Below are positions 1 through 5,254 of a stretch of 5,453 nucleotides of DNA, piece after piece. The stretch is from Gammaproteobacteria bacterium (lineage in GTDB: Bacteria; Pseudomonadota; Gammaproteobacteria; Pseudomonadales; Oleiphilaceae). Position 1 is the stretch's first letter, and each line of letters opens with the position of its first letter. The position numbers were made by a program, and so were the translations under genes. The stretch spans positions 1 through 5,453 of the forward strand of contig JAJUGC010000178.1 of the NCBI GenBank assembly GCA_029268325.1, read 5' to 3'. The notes under the pieces were generated by a model. That model did not search any database. It was not told the DNA's origin and saw only the letters and a list, made by a program, of their open reading frames with translations.

Positions 1-74
<74 letters not shown>

Positions 75-85
75 GTATGATCTTT

Positions 86-119
86 GTGCTTTCGCACTTT
101 GAACGTCTCCGTTCAAGTG
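86..119 (-). other. Two overlapping hairpins in the pre-tRNA-Gly leader
   Basis: On the minus strand CACTTGAACG (119-110), loop GAGA, then CGTTCAAAGTG (105-95) forms a 10-bp stem with one bulged A. A second hairpin, GTGC-GAAA-GCAC (97-86), has a GNRA tetraloop and shares bases 95-97 with the first, so both cannot form in full together. The first hairpin begins at the predicted transcription start. Neither is followed by a T-tract, so a terminator reading is unlikely. The function is unknown; it may protect the 5' end or guide leader processing. Confidence 0.45.
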
Positions 120-125
120 GCGCCT

Positions 126-153
126 AGTTTACTGCTTTCCTGCGTCGTGTCAA
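126..153 (-). promoter_or_regulatory. Promoter of tRNA-Gly
   Basis: On the minus strand a perfect -35 box TTGACA (153-148) is followed after 16 bp by TAAACT (131-126), a 4/6 match to the -10 consensus. The next bases are AGGCGCC, a GC-rich discriminator of the kind typical of stringently controlled stable-RNA promoters. The predicted start is near 119, giving a leader of about 45 nt before the tRNA. The site lies in the pgsA-tRNA gap, so the tRNA need not depend on readthrough from the gacA-uvrC-pgsA transcript. Confidence 0.75.
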
Positions 154-214
154 GGGTCTTCTGCTGTTAAAAGCGAAAGAAATTCACGAACTTACTCAAA
201 TTGCTCCAAAGCGG

Positions 215-766
215 CTATTTCTTGTTCGATCTAAGCTCCGGCCAGGCCGCCATCAAGTACACGATCATCGACCACAGGGTCAGAATCGCGGCCGCATATA
301 ACAGCAAGGTGCCAATGGCAGCGATGGTGGTGTCAGGCCGCGTGAGCAGCAACAGGATAATGGCCACCATCTGACAGGTGGTTTTGATCTTGCCAATATA
401 GCTCACGGCCACACTGGCCCGCTTGCCCATCTCGGCCATCCACTCCCGCAATGCAGAAATGACGATTTCCCGGCCAATAATGACCATGGCGGGCACGGTC
501 AGCAATGGATCGTGATGCTCTTCCACCAGCATGGTGAGCGCTACCGCCACGATCAGCTTGTCCGCTACCGGATCCAGAAAGGCCCCCATGGGCGTGGTTT
601 GATTCCACTTGCGGGCCAAATAACCATCCAGCCAGTCCGTGGCACTGGCCAGGGCAAAAATAGCCGCCGCCGCAGGATAGCTCCAGTCATAGGGCAAGTA
701 ATAAACCAGAACAATAACCGGTATCAGGAGGATCCGGGACAGCGTTAAAATATTGGGCAAATTCAT
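215..766 (-). CDS. pgsA: CDP-diacylglycerol--glycerol-3-phosphate 3-phosphatidyltransferase (PgsA)
   Basis: This integral inner-membrane enzyme transfers phosphatidyl from CDP-diacylglycerol to glycerol-3-phosphate, giving phosphatidylglycerophosphate and CMP, the committed step to phosphatidylglycerol and cardiolipin. The CDP-alcohol phosphotransferase signature D-G-x2-A-R-x8-G-x3-D-x3-D is complete; counted from the chosen Met it is D47, G48, A51, R52, G61, D65 and D69. The segment GREIVISALREWMAEMGKR closely follows E. coli PgsA. Hydrophobic segments lie near residues 5-23, 29-44, 85-106, 127-140 and 148-173. I chose ATG at 766 (183 aa) because MNLPNILTLSRILLIP lines up with known PgsA N-termini. 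In-frame ATG at 784 and TTG at 787 would add 6-7 residues. No start has a good Shine-Dalgarno sequence. It is the last protein gene of the gacA-uvrC-pgsA run, 54 nt after uvrC. Confidence 0.96.
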   Translation of the reverse strand: MNLPNILTLSRILLIPVIVLVYYLPYDWSYPAAAAIFALASATDWLDGYLARKWNQTTPMGAFLDPVADKLIVAVALTMLVEEHHDPLLTVPAMVIIGREIVISALREWMAEMGKRASVAVSYIGKIKTTCQMVAIILLLLTRPDTTIAAIGTLLLYAAAILTLWSMIVYLMAAWPELRSNKK

Positions 767-780
767 TGGAATACGTCGAT

Positions 781-796
781 CCATCAAGCCATCAAG
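781..796 (-). repeat. 8-bp tandem duplication at the pgsA start region
   Basis: CTTGATGG occurs twice in direct tandem on the minus strand (796-789 and 788-781). The second copy contains the upstream candidate start codons of pgsA, TTG at 787 and ATG at 784, in frame with the conserved protein. The first copy is out of frame. The pattern fits a small slippage duplication in a short intercistronic spacer. It makes the true pgsA start harder to call. Confidence 0.6.
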
Positions 797-806
797 TCAA
801 TGCGGG

Positions 807-820
807 CCGGCCACTGCCGG
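807..820 (-). other. Short stem-loop between uvrC and pgsA
   Basis: CCGGC (minus, 820-816), a 4-nt loop, then GCCGG (811-807) forms a 5-bp GC-only stem immediately after the uvrC stop codon. No T-tract follows, so it is not a convincing intrinsic terminator and pgsA is probably cotranscribed. It could influence mRNA stability or coupling between the two genes. Confidence 0.35.
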
Positions 821-2692
821 TCAGCTCTCATGGTGGACTGCTGCGTAAATAGTTTCCGCAATCGTGCGGCTAATGCCAGGTACCTTGGCAATTTCATCCA
901 GGCTGGCTTTTCTGATTTCTTGCATGCCGCCGAAGTAGTTCAGCAACTCCCTGCGGCGTTTCGGCCCGATGCCCGGAATATCTTCCAAAGAAGAGCCAAC
1001 CCTTTTCTTATGTCGCCGCTGGCGGTGACCTGTGATGGCAAACCGATGGGCTTCGTCGCGCACCTGTTGGATCAGGTGCAGCGCGGGCGAGTCCGGGCCC
1101 AAGTTTATCATGTGATGGCTGCCACCTAGAATGAGAGTTTCATATCCAGGCTTGCGGGTCACTCCTTTTGCGACCCCAACAATCTGTACGCCGGCCACCT
1201 GCAGCTCTTCCAGCACACGATCAGCCACCCCAACCTGCCCTTTACCGCCATCAATCAGCAGGATATCGGGTAGTTTGCCCTCACCGGTCTTCAGCTTACT
1301 GTAGCGGCGCACCAGGGCCTGCTCCATGGCGGCATAATCATCTCCCGGTGTGATCCCACTGATGTTAAAGCGCCGGTAATCAGATTTGATGGGTCCATTT
1401 TCCCCAAACACAACACAGGAAGCTACCGTTGCCTCGCCACTGCTGTGGCTGATATCAAAACATTCGATCCGCTGGGGTACTGCCTCCAAAGAGAGCGCAT
1501 CCCGCACTGCCACCAAACGCTGGAAGATATTTTCCTGACTGGCCAGGTGGCTACGCAGCAGGTGTTCGGCATTGGCCTGGGCCAATTTGAGCCACTGGGC
1601 GCGCTCGCTTCGAACCCGGGTGGCAATCCGGACCTTACGCCCTTTGAGCTGCTCCAAAGCGGATGTGACCGCTTCCGGATCGGCCAGCTCATGGCTCAGA
1701 ATCAGCTCATCCGGCACCTCGGTGGATTCGCGCTCGCCCAAATAATACTGGCAGGTAAAGGCCTGCAGCAGTTCGCCCGGCGCCATATCCAGAGATACTT
1801 TGGGAAAGTAGGATTTGCTACCCAGCACCCGGCCGCCACGCACAAAGATCAGCTGCACGGAAACGGCATCCTGCTCCTGATGCACCGCCCAAACATCCAC
1901 ATTGCCGCCATCGCCGTCTACTTCCACCGACTGCTGCTCCTGCACATGCCGCAGGTGGTTGATCTGGTCGCGATACTGGGCGGCCTTTTCAAACTCCAGG
2001 GATTCCGCAGCCCTTTCCATCTCCCGGATCAACTCCTGGATCAGCTCCGGGCTCTTACCCTCCAGGAACATCACCGCACGCCGCACGCTCTCCATGTAGT
2101 CTTCTGGAGAAATCAACCCCACACAGGGGGCGCTACACCGTTTGATCTGGTATTGCAGGCAGGGACGGGAGCGGTTACGGAAAAAGCTTTCCTCACACTG
2201 GCGGATCTGAAAGATTTTCTGCATCCAGTTAAGACTTTCCCGCACGGCACCGGAGCTGGGGTAAGGGCCGAAGAAGCGCCCCTTTCCCTTGCGAGAACGG
2301 GCACGGCGATAGGTCAGCGTGGGATAGTCGCTGTGCTCGGACAAATGGATATAAGGATAGGACTTATCATCCCGCAGCAGGATGTTGTACGGCGGGTGTA
2401 GCGTTTTGATCAGATTCTGTTCCAGCAACAGGGCTTCCGTGTCACTGGCAGTGATGGTCACCTCGATCCGCCGGATCCGGTTGACCAGCGCCTGGTTCTT
2501 AACGGAAAGCCCGCTGCCGCGAAAATAGCTGGAAACGCGATTTTTTAGGTTGCTCGCCTTGCCGACATACAGCACATTGCCGGCGTCATCGAGCATGCGA
2601 TAAACACCGGGGCGGCCCGTCAGGTTCTTGAGGAAAGTGCTGATATCAAAGTCGGAAGACTGCGCACTCGTACTATTCGATTCGTTCTGCAT
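821..2692 (-). CDS. uvrC: Excinuclease ABC subunit C (UvrC)
   Basis: UvrC is the dual-incision nuclease of UvrABC nucleotide excision repair and cuts both sides of a UvrB-marked lesion. The 623-aa protein has all expected parts. The N-terminal GIY-YIG nuclease has G29-V-Y31, Y42-V-G44, R52, E91 and N103, matching the catalytic set known from the T. maritima enzyme. Four cysteines C166, C178, C186 and C190 match the Fe-S/metal cluster spacing of E. coli UvrC. A UVR UvrB-binding motif spans about 218-253. The RNase H-like second nuclease has D413 (CFDISH), D452, D481 (LLIDGGKGQ) and H549. The C-terminus (about 568-620) carries tandem helix-hairpin-helix motifs with PGIGPKRR and VPGISRT. The ATG at 2692 is the furthest upstream start possible, because an in-frame TAG directly precedes it. 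It overlaps gacA by 20 bp with no clear ribosome site, suggesting coupled translation. No key residue is missing. Confidence 0.98.
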   Translation of the reverse strand: MQNESNSTSAQSSDFDISTFLKNLTGRPGVYRMLDDAGNVLYVGKASNLKNRVSSYFRGSGLSVKNQALVNRIRRIEVTITASDTEALLLEQNLIKTLHPPYNILLRDDKSYPYIHLSEHSDYPTLTYRRARSRKGKGRFFGPYPSSGAVRESLNWMQKIFQIRQCEESFFRNRSRPCLQYQIKRCSAPCVGLISPEDYMESVRRAVMFLEGKSPELIQELIREMERAAESLEFEKAAQYRDQINHLRHVQEQQSVEVDGDGGNVDVWAVHQEQDAVSVQLIFVRGGRVLGSKSYFPKVSLDMAPGELLQAFTCQYYLGERESTEVPDELILSHELADPEAVTSALEQLKGRKVRIATRVRSERAQWLKLAQANAEHLLRSHLASQENIFQRLVAVRDALSLEAVPQRIECFDISHSSGEATVASCVVFGENGPIKSDYRRFNISGITPGDDYAAMEQALVRRYSKLKTGEGKLPDILLIDGGKGQVGVADRVLEELQVAGVQIVGVAKGVTRKPGYETLILGGSHHMINLGPDSPALHLIQQVRDEAHRFAITGHRQRRHKKRVGSSLEDIPGIGPKRRRELLNYFGGMQEIRKASLDEIAKVPGISRTIAETIYAAVHHES

Positions 2693-3323
2693 CTAATATG
2701 CCATGACGCACGGCCAACAGGGTTAGTTCCACGTCACTACTGATTTCCAACTTATCAAATATACGGTAACGATAGCTGTTGACCGTCTTCGGGCTAAGAC
2801 AGAGCTTGTCGGAGATCTCCTGAACCTTCTGGCAGTTCACGATCATCATGGCAATCTGCATCTCCCGCTCGGAAAGACGCTCAAAGACGTTCTTGTCTGC
2901 CTCGGCCTGAAACGGACGCAGGGCCAACTTTTGTGCAATATCGGGGCTGATGTAGCGCTGCCCGGCATTCACCACCCGGATCGCCTTAACCATTTCCTCG
3001 ATATCGGCCCCCTTGGTGATATAGGCGGACGCTCCTGCTTGCATGACCCGAGAGGGGAACAGGTCATCCTCGACCGCAGTCACTGCAATCACACCGATAC
3101 CGTCATCAATCCGCTTGATCTTGCGGATGGCTTCCAGCCCCCCTATTCCCGGCATACGGAGATCCATCAGGACAATGTCCAGATTACCGGTGCGCGCATA
3201 TTGAACGGCTTCCTCGCCGCTTGAGGCTTCGCCGACAACCTCGATACCTGGCTCATCCCTCAACATGCGAGTGATGCCTGCCCTAACCAAATCATGATCG
3301 TCGACAACCAGAACTTTGATCAA
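2673..3323 (-). CDS. gacA: Response regulator GacA (UvrY family), NarL/LuxR type
   Basis: GacA is the DNA-binding partner of the sensor kinase GacS (BarA in E. coli). In relatives it activates small RNAs such as rsmY/rsmZ or csrB that titrate RsmA/CsrA. The 216-aa protein has a receiver domain (about 1-120) with acidic pocket D8/D9, phosphoacceptor D54 (VLMDLRMPG), T82 and K104. A LuxR-type helix-turn-helix (about 149-205) contains LSEREMQIA and LCLSPKTVNSYRYRIFDKL, nearly identical to Pseudomonas GacA. The start codon is TTG (3323-3321) with Shine-Dalgarno GAGAGG 6 nt upstream; no ATG lies near the conserved N-terminus MIKVLVVDDHDLVR. It leads the gacA-uvrC-pgsA run, and its last 20 bp overlap uvrC. 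A promoter sits about 65 bp upstream. I did not see the GacA target palindrome (TGTAAG-N6-CTTACA) in the window. Confidence 0.97.
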   Translation of the reverse strand: MIKVLVVDDHDLVRAGITRMLRDEPGIEVVGEASSGEEAVQYARTGNLDIVLMDLRMPGIGGLEAIRKIKRIDDGIGVIAVTAVEDDLFPSRVMQAGASAYITKGADIEEMVKAIRVVNAGQRYISPDIAQKLALRPFQAEADKNVFERLSEREMQIAMMIVNCQKVQEISDKLCLSPKTVNSYRYRIFDKLEISSDVELTLLAVRHGILDAERIE

Positions 3324-3325
3324 AA

Positions 3326-3335
3326 CCCACCTCTC
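3326..3335 (-). promoter_or_regulatory. Ribosome binding site deciding the gacA TTG start
   Basis: On the minus strand GAGAGGTGGG (3335-3326) precedes the codon TTG at 3323-3321. The purine core GAGAGG is 6 nt from the start codon, an ideal distance. With the exact family N-terminus beginning here, this supports a non-ATG start rather than a misplaced one. Confidence 0.75.
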
Positions 3336-3387
3336 GCGTGGCTAATTCACAAACCGAGCCATGTTCGGCCTTGAAAGTGCGACTGCT

Positions 3388-3417
3388 ATTATAGGTGAGT
3401 CCCAAATCGATAAACAA
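3388..3417 (-). promoter_or_regulatory. Probable sigma70 promoter of gacA-uvrC-pgsA
   Basis: A perfect -10 box TATAAT (minus, 3393-3388) lies 18 bp after TTGTTT (3417-3412), a weaker -35 box. The predicted start near 3381 gives a leader of about 58 nt to the gacA TTG codon. The promoter lies downstream of the tRNA-Ser terminator at 3680-3705, so the operon would be transcribed independently of that tRNA. Confidence 0.6.
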
Positions 3418-3679
3418 ACCTATCAGCCCCTACTGATCAAAATCCCTACAATCTATACAAAAGCTATTGTTTTATAAGCCGGCCCGAGAAGAGCAGCCCC
3501 CTGAGCCAACCACCCAAAATGACAGGAAATGCGCGACTTGCACACCCCTAGGGAACCCCACCCTCATTAATGTATCTAACAGAGGCTTTCCTTGTTTTAC
3601 CCTCAACCCACTGGAAACCTAGCAGCACTCTCTCGAAAGCCCCTGACCCATAGGTAATTGCAGCACAGTGCAAGCCGTG

Positions 3680-3705
3680 AAAAAGGAGCTAAATGGCTCA
3701 GCTCC
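3680..3705 (-). terminator. Rho-independent terminator downstream of tRNA-Ser
   Basis: On the minus strand GGAGCT (3705-3700), a 9-nt loop, then AGCTCC (3690-3685) is followed by five T residues (3684-3680). The stem is 6 bp with an additional inner GAGC/GCTC alternative. The orientation fits termination of the tRNA-Ser transcript, about 145 nt past its CCA end. No better hairpin with a T-tract lies closer to the tRNA. Confidence 0.7.
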
Positions 3706-3847
3706 ACCATCATCAAACACAGGAGAAGCAACGGGAAAATCAGCAATAAAAAGGAACAAGCGAATCAGGCGAGATCCAGCGGCAGAACCGGATCAGAACG
3801 CTAAACTGGAAAATTAAGAGACAGGAATGGTGAAGCAGAATATGAAG

Positions 3848-3937
3848 TGGCGGTGGGCCAGGGATTCGAACCCCGGGAGGACGTAAATCCTCGGCGGTTT
3901 TCAAGACCGCTGCTTTCAACCACTCAGCCAGCCCACC
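3848..3937 (-). tRNA. tRNA-Ser (anticodon TGA)
   Basis: The reverse complement gives a 90-nt class II tRNA. Acceptor GGTGGGC (3937-3931) pairs with GCCCACC (3858-3852), followed by discriminator G (3851) and an encoded CCA (3850-3848). The anticodon loop is CTTGAAA with TGA at 3903-3901. A long variable arm follows (CCGAGGATTTACGTCCTC), typical of serine tRNAs, and then a T-arm with GGTTCGAATCC. It reads UCA and related serine codons. It has its own promoter upstream and is divergent from yccA; a tRNA-Ser beside yccA also occurs in pseudomonads. Confidence 0.98.
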
Positions 3938-3947
3938 AAATTGTTCG

Positions 3948-3967
3948 CCGAACGGCCATGCCGTCGG
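3948..3967 (-). other. Hairpin in the pre-tRNA-Ser leader
   Basis: CCGA and CGGC (plus 3948-3951 and 3953-3956) pair with GCCG and TCGG (3960-3967) around a 3-nt loop, with one bulged base. This gives an 8-bp GC-rich stem that either strand can form. It lies between the predicted tRNA-Ser transcription start (about 3973) and the mature 5' end (3937). It may be a processing or stability element; no T-tract follows. Confidence 0.4.
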
Positions 3968-3979
3968 TAACAGCCGGCA

Positions 3980-4007
3980 ATATTACTCGAAAATTGAAGC
4001 CTGTCAA
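3980..4007 (-). promoter_or_regulatory. Promoter of tRNA-Ser
   Basis: The minus strand has a perfect -35 box TTGACA (4007-4002), a 16-bp spacer and TAATAT (3985-3980), followed by the GC-rich discriminator TGCCGGC. The design matches the tRNA-Gly promoter in this window: consensus -35, 16-bp spacer, imperfect -10 and GC-rich start region. The predicted start near 3973 gives a leader of about 36 nt. Confidence 0.75.
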
Positions 4008-4028
4008 CGAGATTTCATTAATATCCGG

Positions 4029-4056
4029 TTGAATTTATTAAGACCCGTATTATTAT
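4029..4056 (+). promoter_or_regulatory. Probable promoter of yccA
   Basis: TTGAAT (4029-4034) and TATTAT (4051-4056, 5/6 to consensus) are separated by 16 bp. The start would be near 4063, about 48 nt before the yccA ATG. The -35 box is 21 bp from the -35 box of the divergent tRNA-Ser promoter, so the two polymerase sites are back to back. Confidence 0.55.
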
Positions 4057-4100
4057 GCAAACAGCACAATTTTTTGGAACGAGCGGTCACTACCGCATTT

Positions 4101-4106
4101 GGAGGA
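4101..4106 (+). promoter_or_regulatory. Strong ribosome binding site of yccA
   Basis: GGAGGA ends 4 nt before the ATG at 4111. It is nearly the full anti-16S complement and fixes the yccA start. It contrasts with tusD downstream, which has no such site. Confidence 0.85.
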
Positions 4107-4110
4107 ATAG

Positions 4111-4803
4111 ATGGCAGATAAAGAGCTAGCCCGCAATAGTGTTGAGGCCGTACAGGCTCACGCTGGCTACGGCGTCACTGAGTCGGAGGTTTCTTCCGTA
4201 CTCCGCAATACCTATATGTTGCTGGGTATGACCCTAGCCTTTTCCGCACTGGTGGCTTTTTTCAGCATGAGCATGGGACTGCCGCGCCCTGGCTTGATCG
4301 TCACCCTGGTCGGCTTCTATGGTTTGCTGTTCGCCATTCATAAAACCCAAAACAGCGGCATGGGACTGGTTTTCACCTTTGCCCTGACCGGCTTCATGGG
4401 CTACACCCTGGGCCCCATCCTGAGCGCATACATTGGCGCTGGCGCCGGTGACATTGTATTTAATGCCCTGGCCATGACAGCCCTGGTCTTCTTCGGCCTG
4501 TCCGGCTATGCATTGGTGAGCCGCAAAGACTTCAGCTTCCTGTCCGGATTCCTGATGGCAGGCTTCTTTGTTCTGCTGGGCGCCATGATCCTGGGCTTCT
4601 TCATGAGCATTCCGGGTCTGCAACTGGCCATTTCCGCAGGCTTCGTGCTGTTCTCCAGCGCAGCGATCCTGTACCAGACCAGCGCCATCATCCATGGCGG
4701 CGAGCGCAACTATGTGCTGGCGACCGTGACCCTATTCGTCTCTATCTACAACCTGTTCCTGAGCCTGCTGAACCTTCTCACAGCACTCAGTGGCGACGAC
4801 TGA
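4111..4803 (+). CDS. yccA: Bax inhibitor-1/YccA family inner-membrane protein
   Basis: This 230-aa protein matches E. coli YccA (219 aa) along its length, including VLRNTYMLL, LPRPGLIVTLVG, TGFMGYTLGPIL and SAIIHGGERNY. E. coli YccA is a substrate and inhibitor/modulator of the membrane protease FtsH. Seven hydrophobic segments are visible at about 34-56, 61-77, 84-108, 115-135, 143-164, 170-189 and 202-226, after a polar N-terminal tail of about 33 residues, which in YccA is cytoplasmic and used by FtsH. There is no signal peptide. At the positions of the aspartates of the B. subtilis YetJ pH sensor (D171/D195) I read Q189 and S211 by eye, so calcium-leak behaviour should not be assumed. It has its own promoter and a strong ribosome site, and ends in an intrinsic terminator. 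Confidence 0.96.
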   Translation: MADKELARNSVEAVQAHAGYGVTESEVSSVLRNTYMLLGMTLAFSALVAFFSMSMGLPRPGLIVTLVGFYGLLFAIHKTQNSGMGLVFTFALTGFMGYTLGPILSAYIGAGAGDIVFNALAMTALVFFGLSGYALVSRKDFSFLSGFLMAGFFVLLGAMILGFFMSIPGLQLAISAGFVLFSSAAILYQTSAIIHGGERNYVLATVTLFVSIYNLFLSLLNLLTALSGDD

Positions 4804-4820
4804 TTCGATCCCACAACAGA

Positions 4821-4853
4821 AAAGCCCCGGGTTATCCCGGGGCTTTGTATTTC
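4821..4853 (+). terminator. Strong Rho-independent terminator after yccA
   Basis: AAAGCCCCGGG (4821-4831), loop TTAT, then CCCGGGGCTTT (4836-4846) is a perfect 11-bp stem, followed by the T-rich run GTATTTC. It begins 17 nt after the yccA stop. The minus strand would also give a hairpin followed by CTTTTCTG, so partial bidirectional activity is possible. tusD starts 11 nt after the stem. Confidence 0.9.
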
Positions 4854-4857
4854 TAGC

Positions 4858-5253
4858 ATGAAGACTATCTCCATCGCCGTATACGGAGCTCCCTTTTCCA
4901 GCCAGGCCGCCTACACTGCCTACCGGTTTACCAAGGCCGCACTGGCTAAAGGGCACCGAGTGGAACGGGTATTTTTCTATCAGGATGGCATCCACAATGC
5001 CACCAGCCTCGCCACGCCTCCTCAGGATGAATTCAATCTCTGCCAGGCCTGGCGCGAACTCAAGCAGGGCCATAAGATCGATTTGGTAGTCTGCGTGGCC
5101 GCCGCTTTGCGCCGCGGCATCCTGAACGAGGCAGAAGCCAAGCGCCACGACAAGACTGCCTGGAACCTGGCACCTGAGTTCGAGCTGTCCGGACTTGGAC
5201 AAATGGTAGAGGCTGCAGCCCTTAGCGACCGATTCCTGACCTTTGGAAGTTGA
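4858..5253 (+). CDS. tusD: Sulfurtransferase complex subunit TusD (DsrE-like)
   Basis: TusD is the sulfur-accepting subunit of the cytoplasmic TusBCD complex. It takes persulfide sulfur from TusA (charged by IscS) and passes it via TusE to MnmA for 2-thiolation of the wobble uridine in tRNAs for Lys, Glu and Gln. The 131-aa product has the DsrE fold and aligns with E. coli TusD: VFFYQDGIHNA, a DEFNL-x-AW stretch, VCVAAALRRG with catalytic C79 (C78 in E. coli), and ELSGLGQMVEAA near the end. The ATG at 4858 places the first beta-strand right at the N-terminus, as in the family. No Shine-Dalgarno sequence is visible in the 15 nt upstream, which are the tail of the yccA terminator. The frame is the same as yccA, separated by its TGA and 18 codons. 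tusC follows after 1 nt. Confidence 0.95.
   Translation: MKTISIAVYGAPFSSQAAYTAYRFTKAALAKGHRVERVFFYQDGIHNATSLATPPQDEFNLCQAWRELKQGHKIDLVVCVAAALRRGILNEAEAKRHDKTAWNLAPEFELSGLGQMVEAAALSDRFLTFGS
5245..5249 (+). promoter_or_regulatory. Ribosome binding site of tusC within the tusD end
   Basis: GGAAG lies 5 nt before the ATG at 5255 and inside the last codons of tusD. It supports this ATG as the tusC start, in preference to an internal start closer to the conserved core. Confidence 0.6.
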
Positions 5254-5254
5254 C

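Larger units (their letters stand above)
3324..3847. other. Noncoding region between gacA and tRNA-Ser
   Basis: About 520 bp without a convincing protein gene. It holds the gacA ribosome site and promoter (3326-3417), a minus-strand terminator (3680-3705), and the 3' trailer of the tRNA-Ser transcript (3706-3847), which is pyrimidine-rich in the transcribed sense. For 3418-3679 I see only short palindromes such as CCCTAGGG (near 3547) and CATTAATG (3565-3572). I find no recognisable RNA gene, no long repeat and no mobile-element end. Confidence 0.6.

Noticed and set aside
807..820. Terminator between uvrC and pgsA
   Set aside because: The GC stem is only 5 bp and has no T-tract on either strand, so it is listed only as a stem-loop.
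1445..2401. Long plus-strand open frame of 318 codons opposite uvrC
   Set aside because: It lies wholly antisense to uvrC, whose every domain and catalytic residue is intact. The antisense translation has no recognisable domain; it is a shadow of codon bias.
3693..3749. Possible 18-codon plus-strand gene (MAQLHHHQ...) with AAGGAG upstream
   Set aside because: Its apparent ribosome site and start codon are the complement of the minus-strand terminator: GGAGCT is the stem and the A-run is the T-tract. No plus-strand promoter is evident, and the His/Gln/Glu-rich peptide resembles no family I know.
3480..3850. RsmY/RsmZ-like small RNA next to gacA, suggested by several GGA motifs on the plus strand
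   Set aside because: About seven GGA triplets in roughly 370 nt is close to chance, only two fit ANGGA, there is no GacA target palindrome, and no plus-strand terminator is present.
3847..4032. Plus-strand 61-codon frame over tRNA-Ser
   Set aside because: It reads through the antisense of the tRNA. Such MAVGQGFEPRE-like translations are a well-known artefact of tRNA genes.
4234..4695. Minus-strand open frame of 153 codons opposite yccA
   Set aside because: It is antisense to a clearly conserved YccA protein and has a Gln/Glu/Ala/His-rich composition typical of a shadow frame of a hydrophobic gene.
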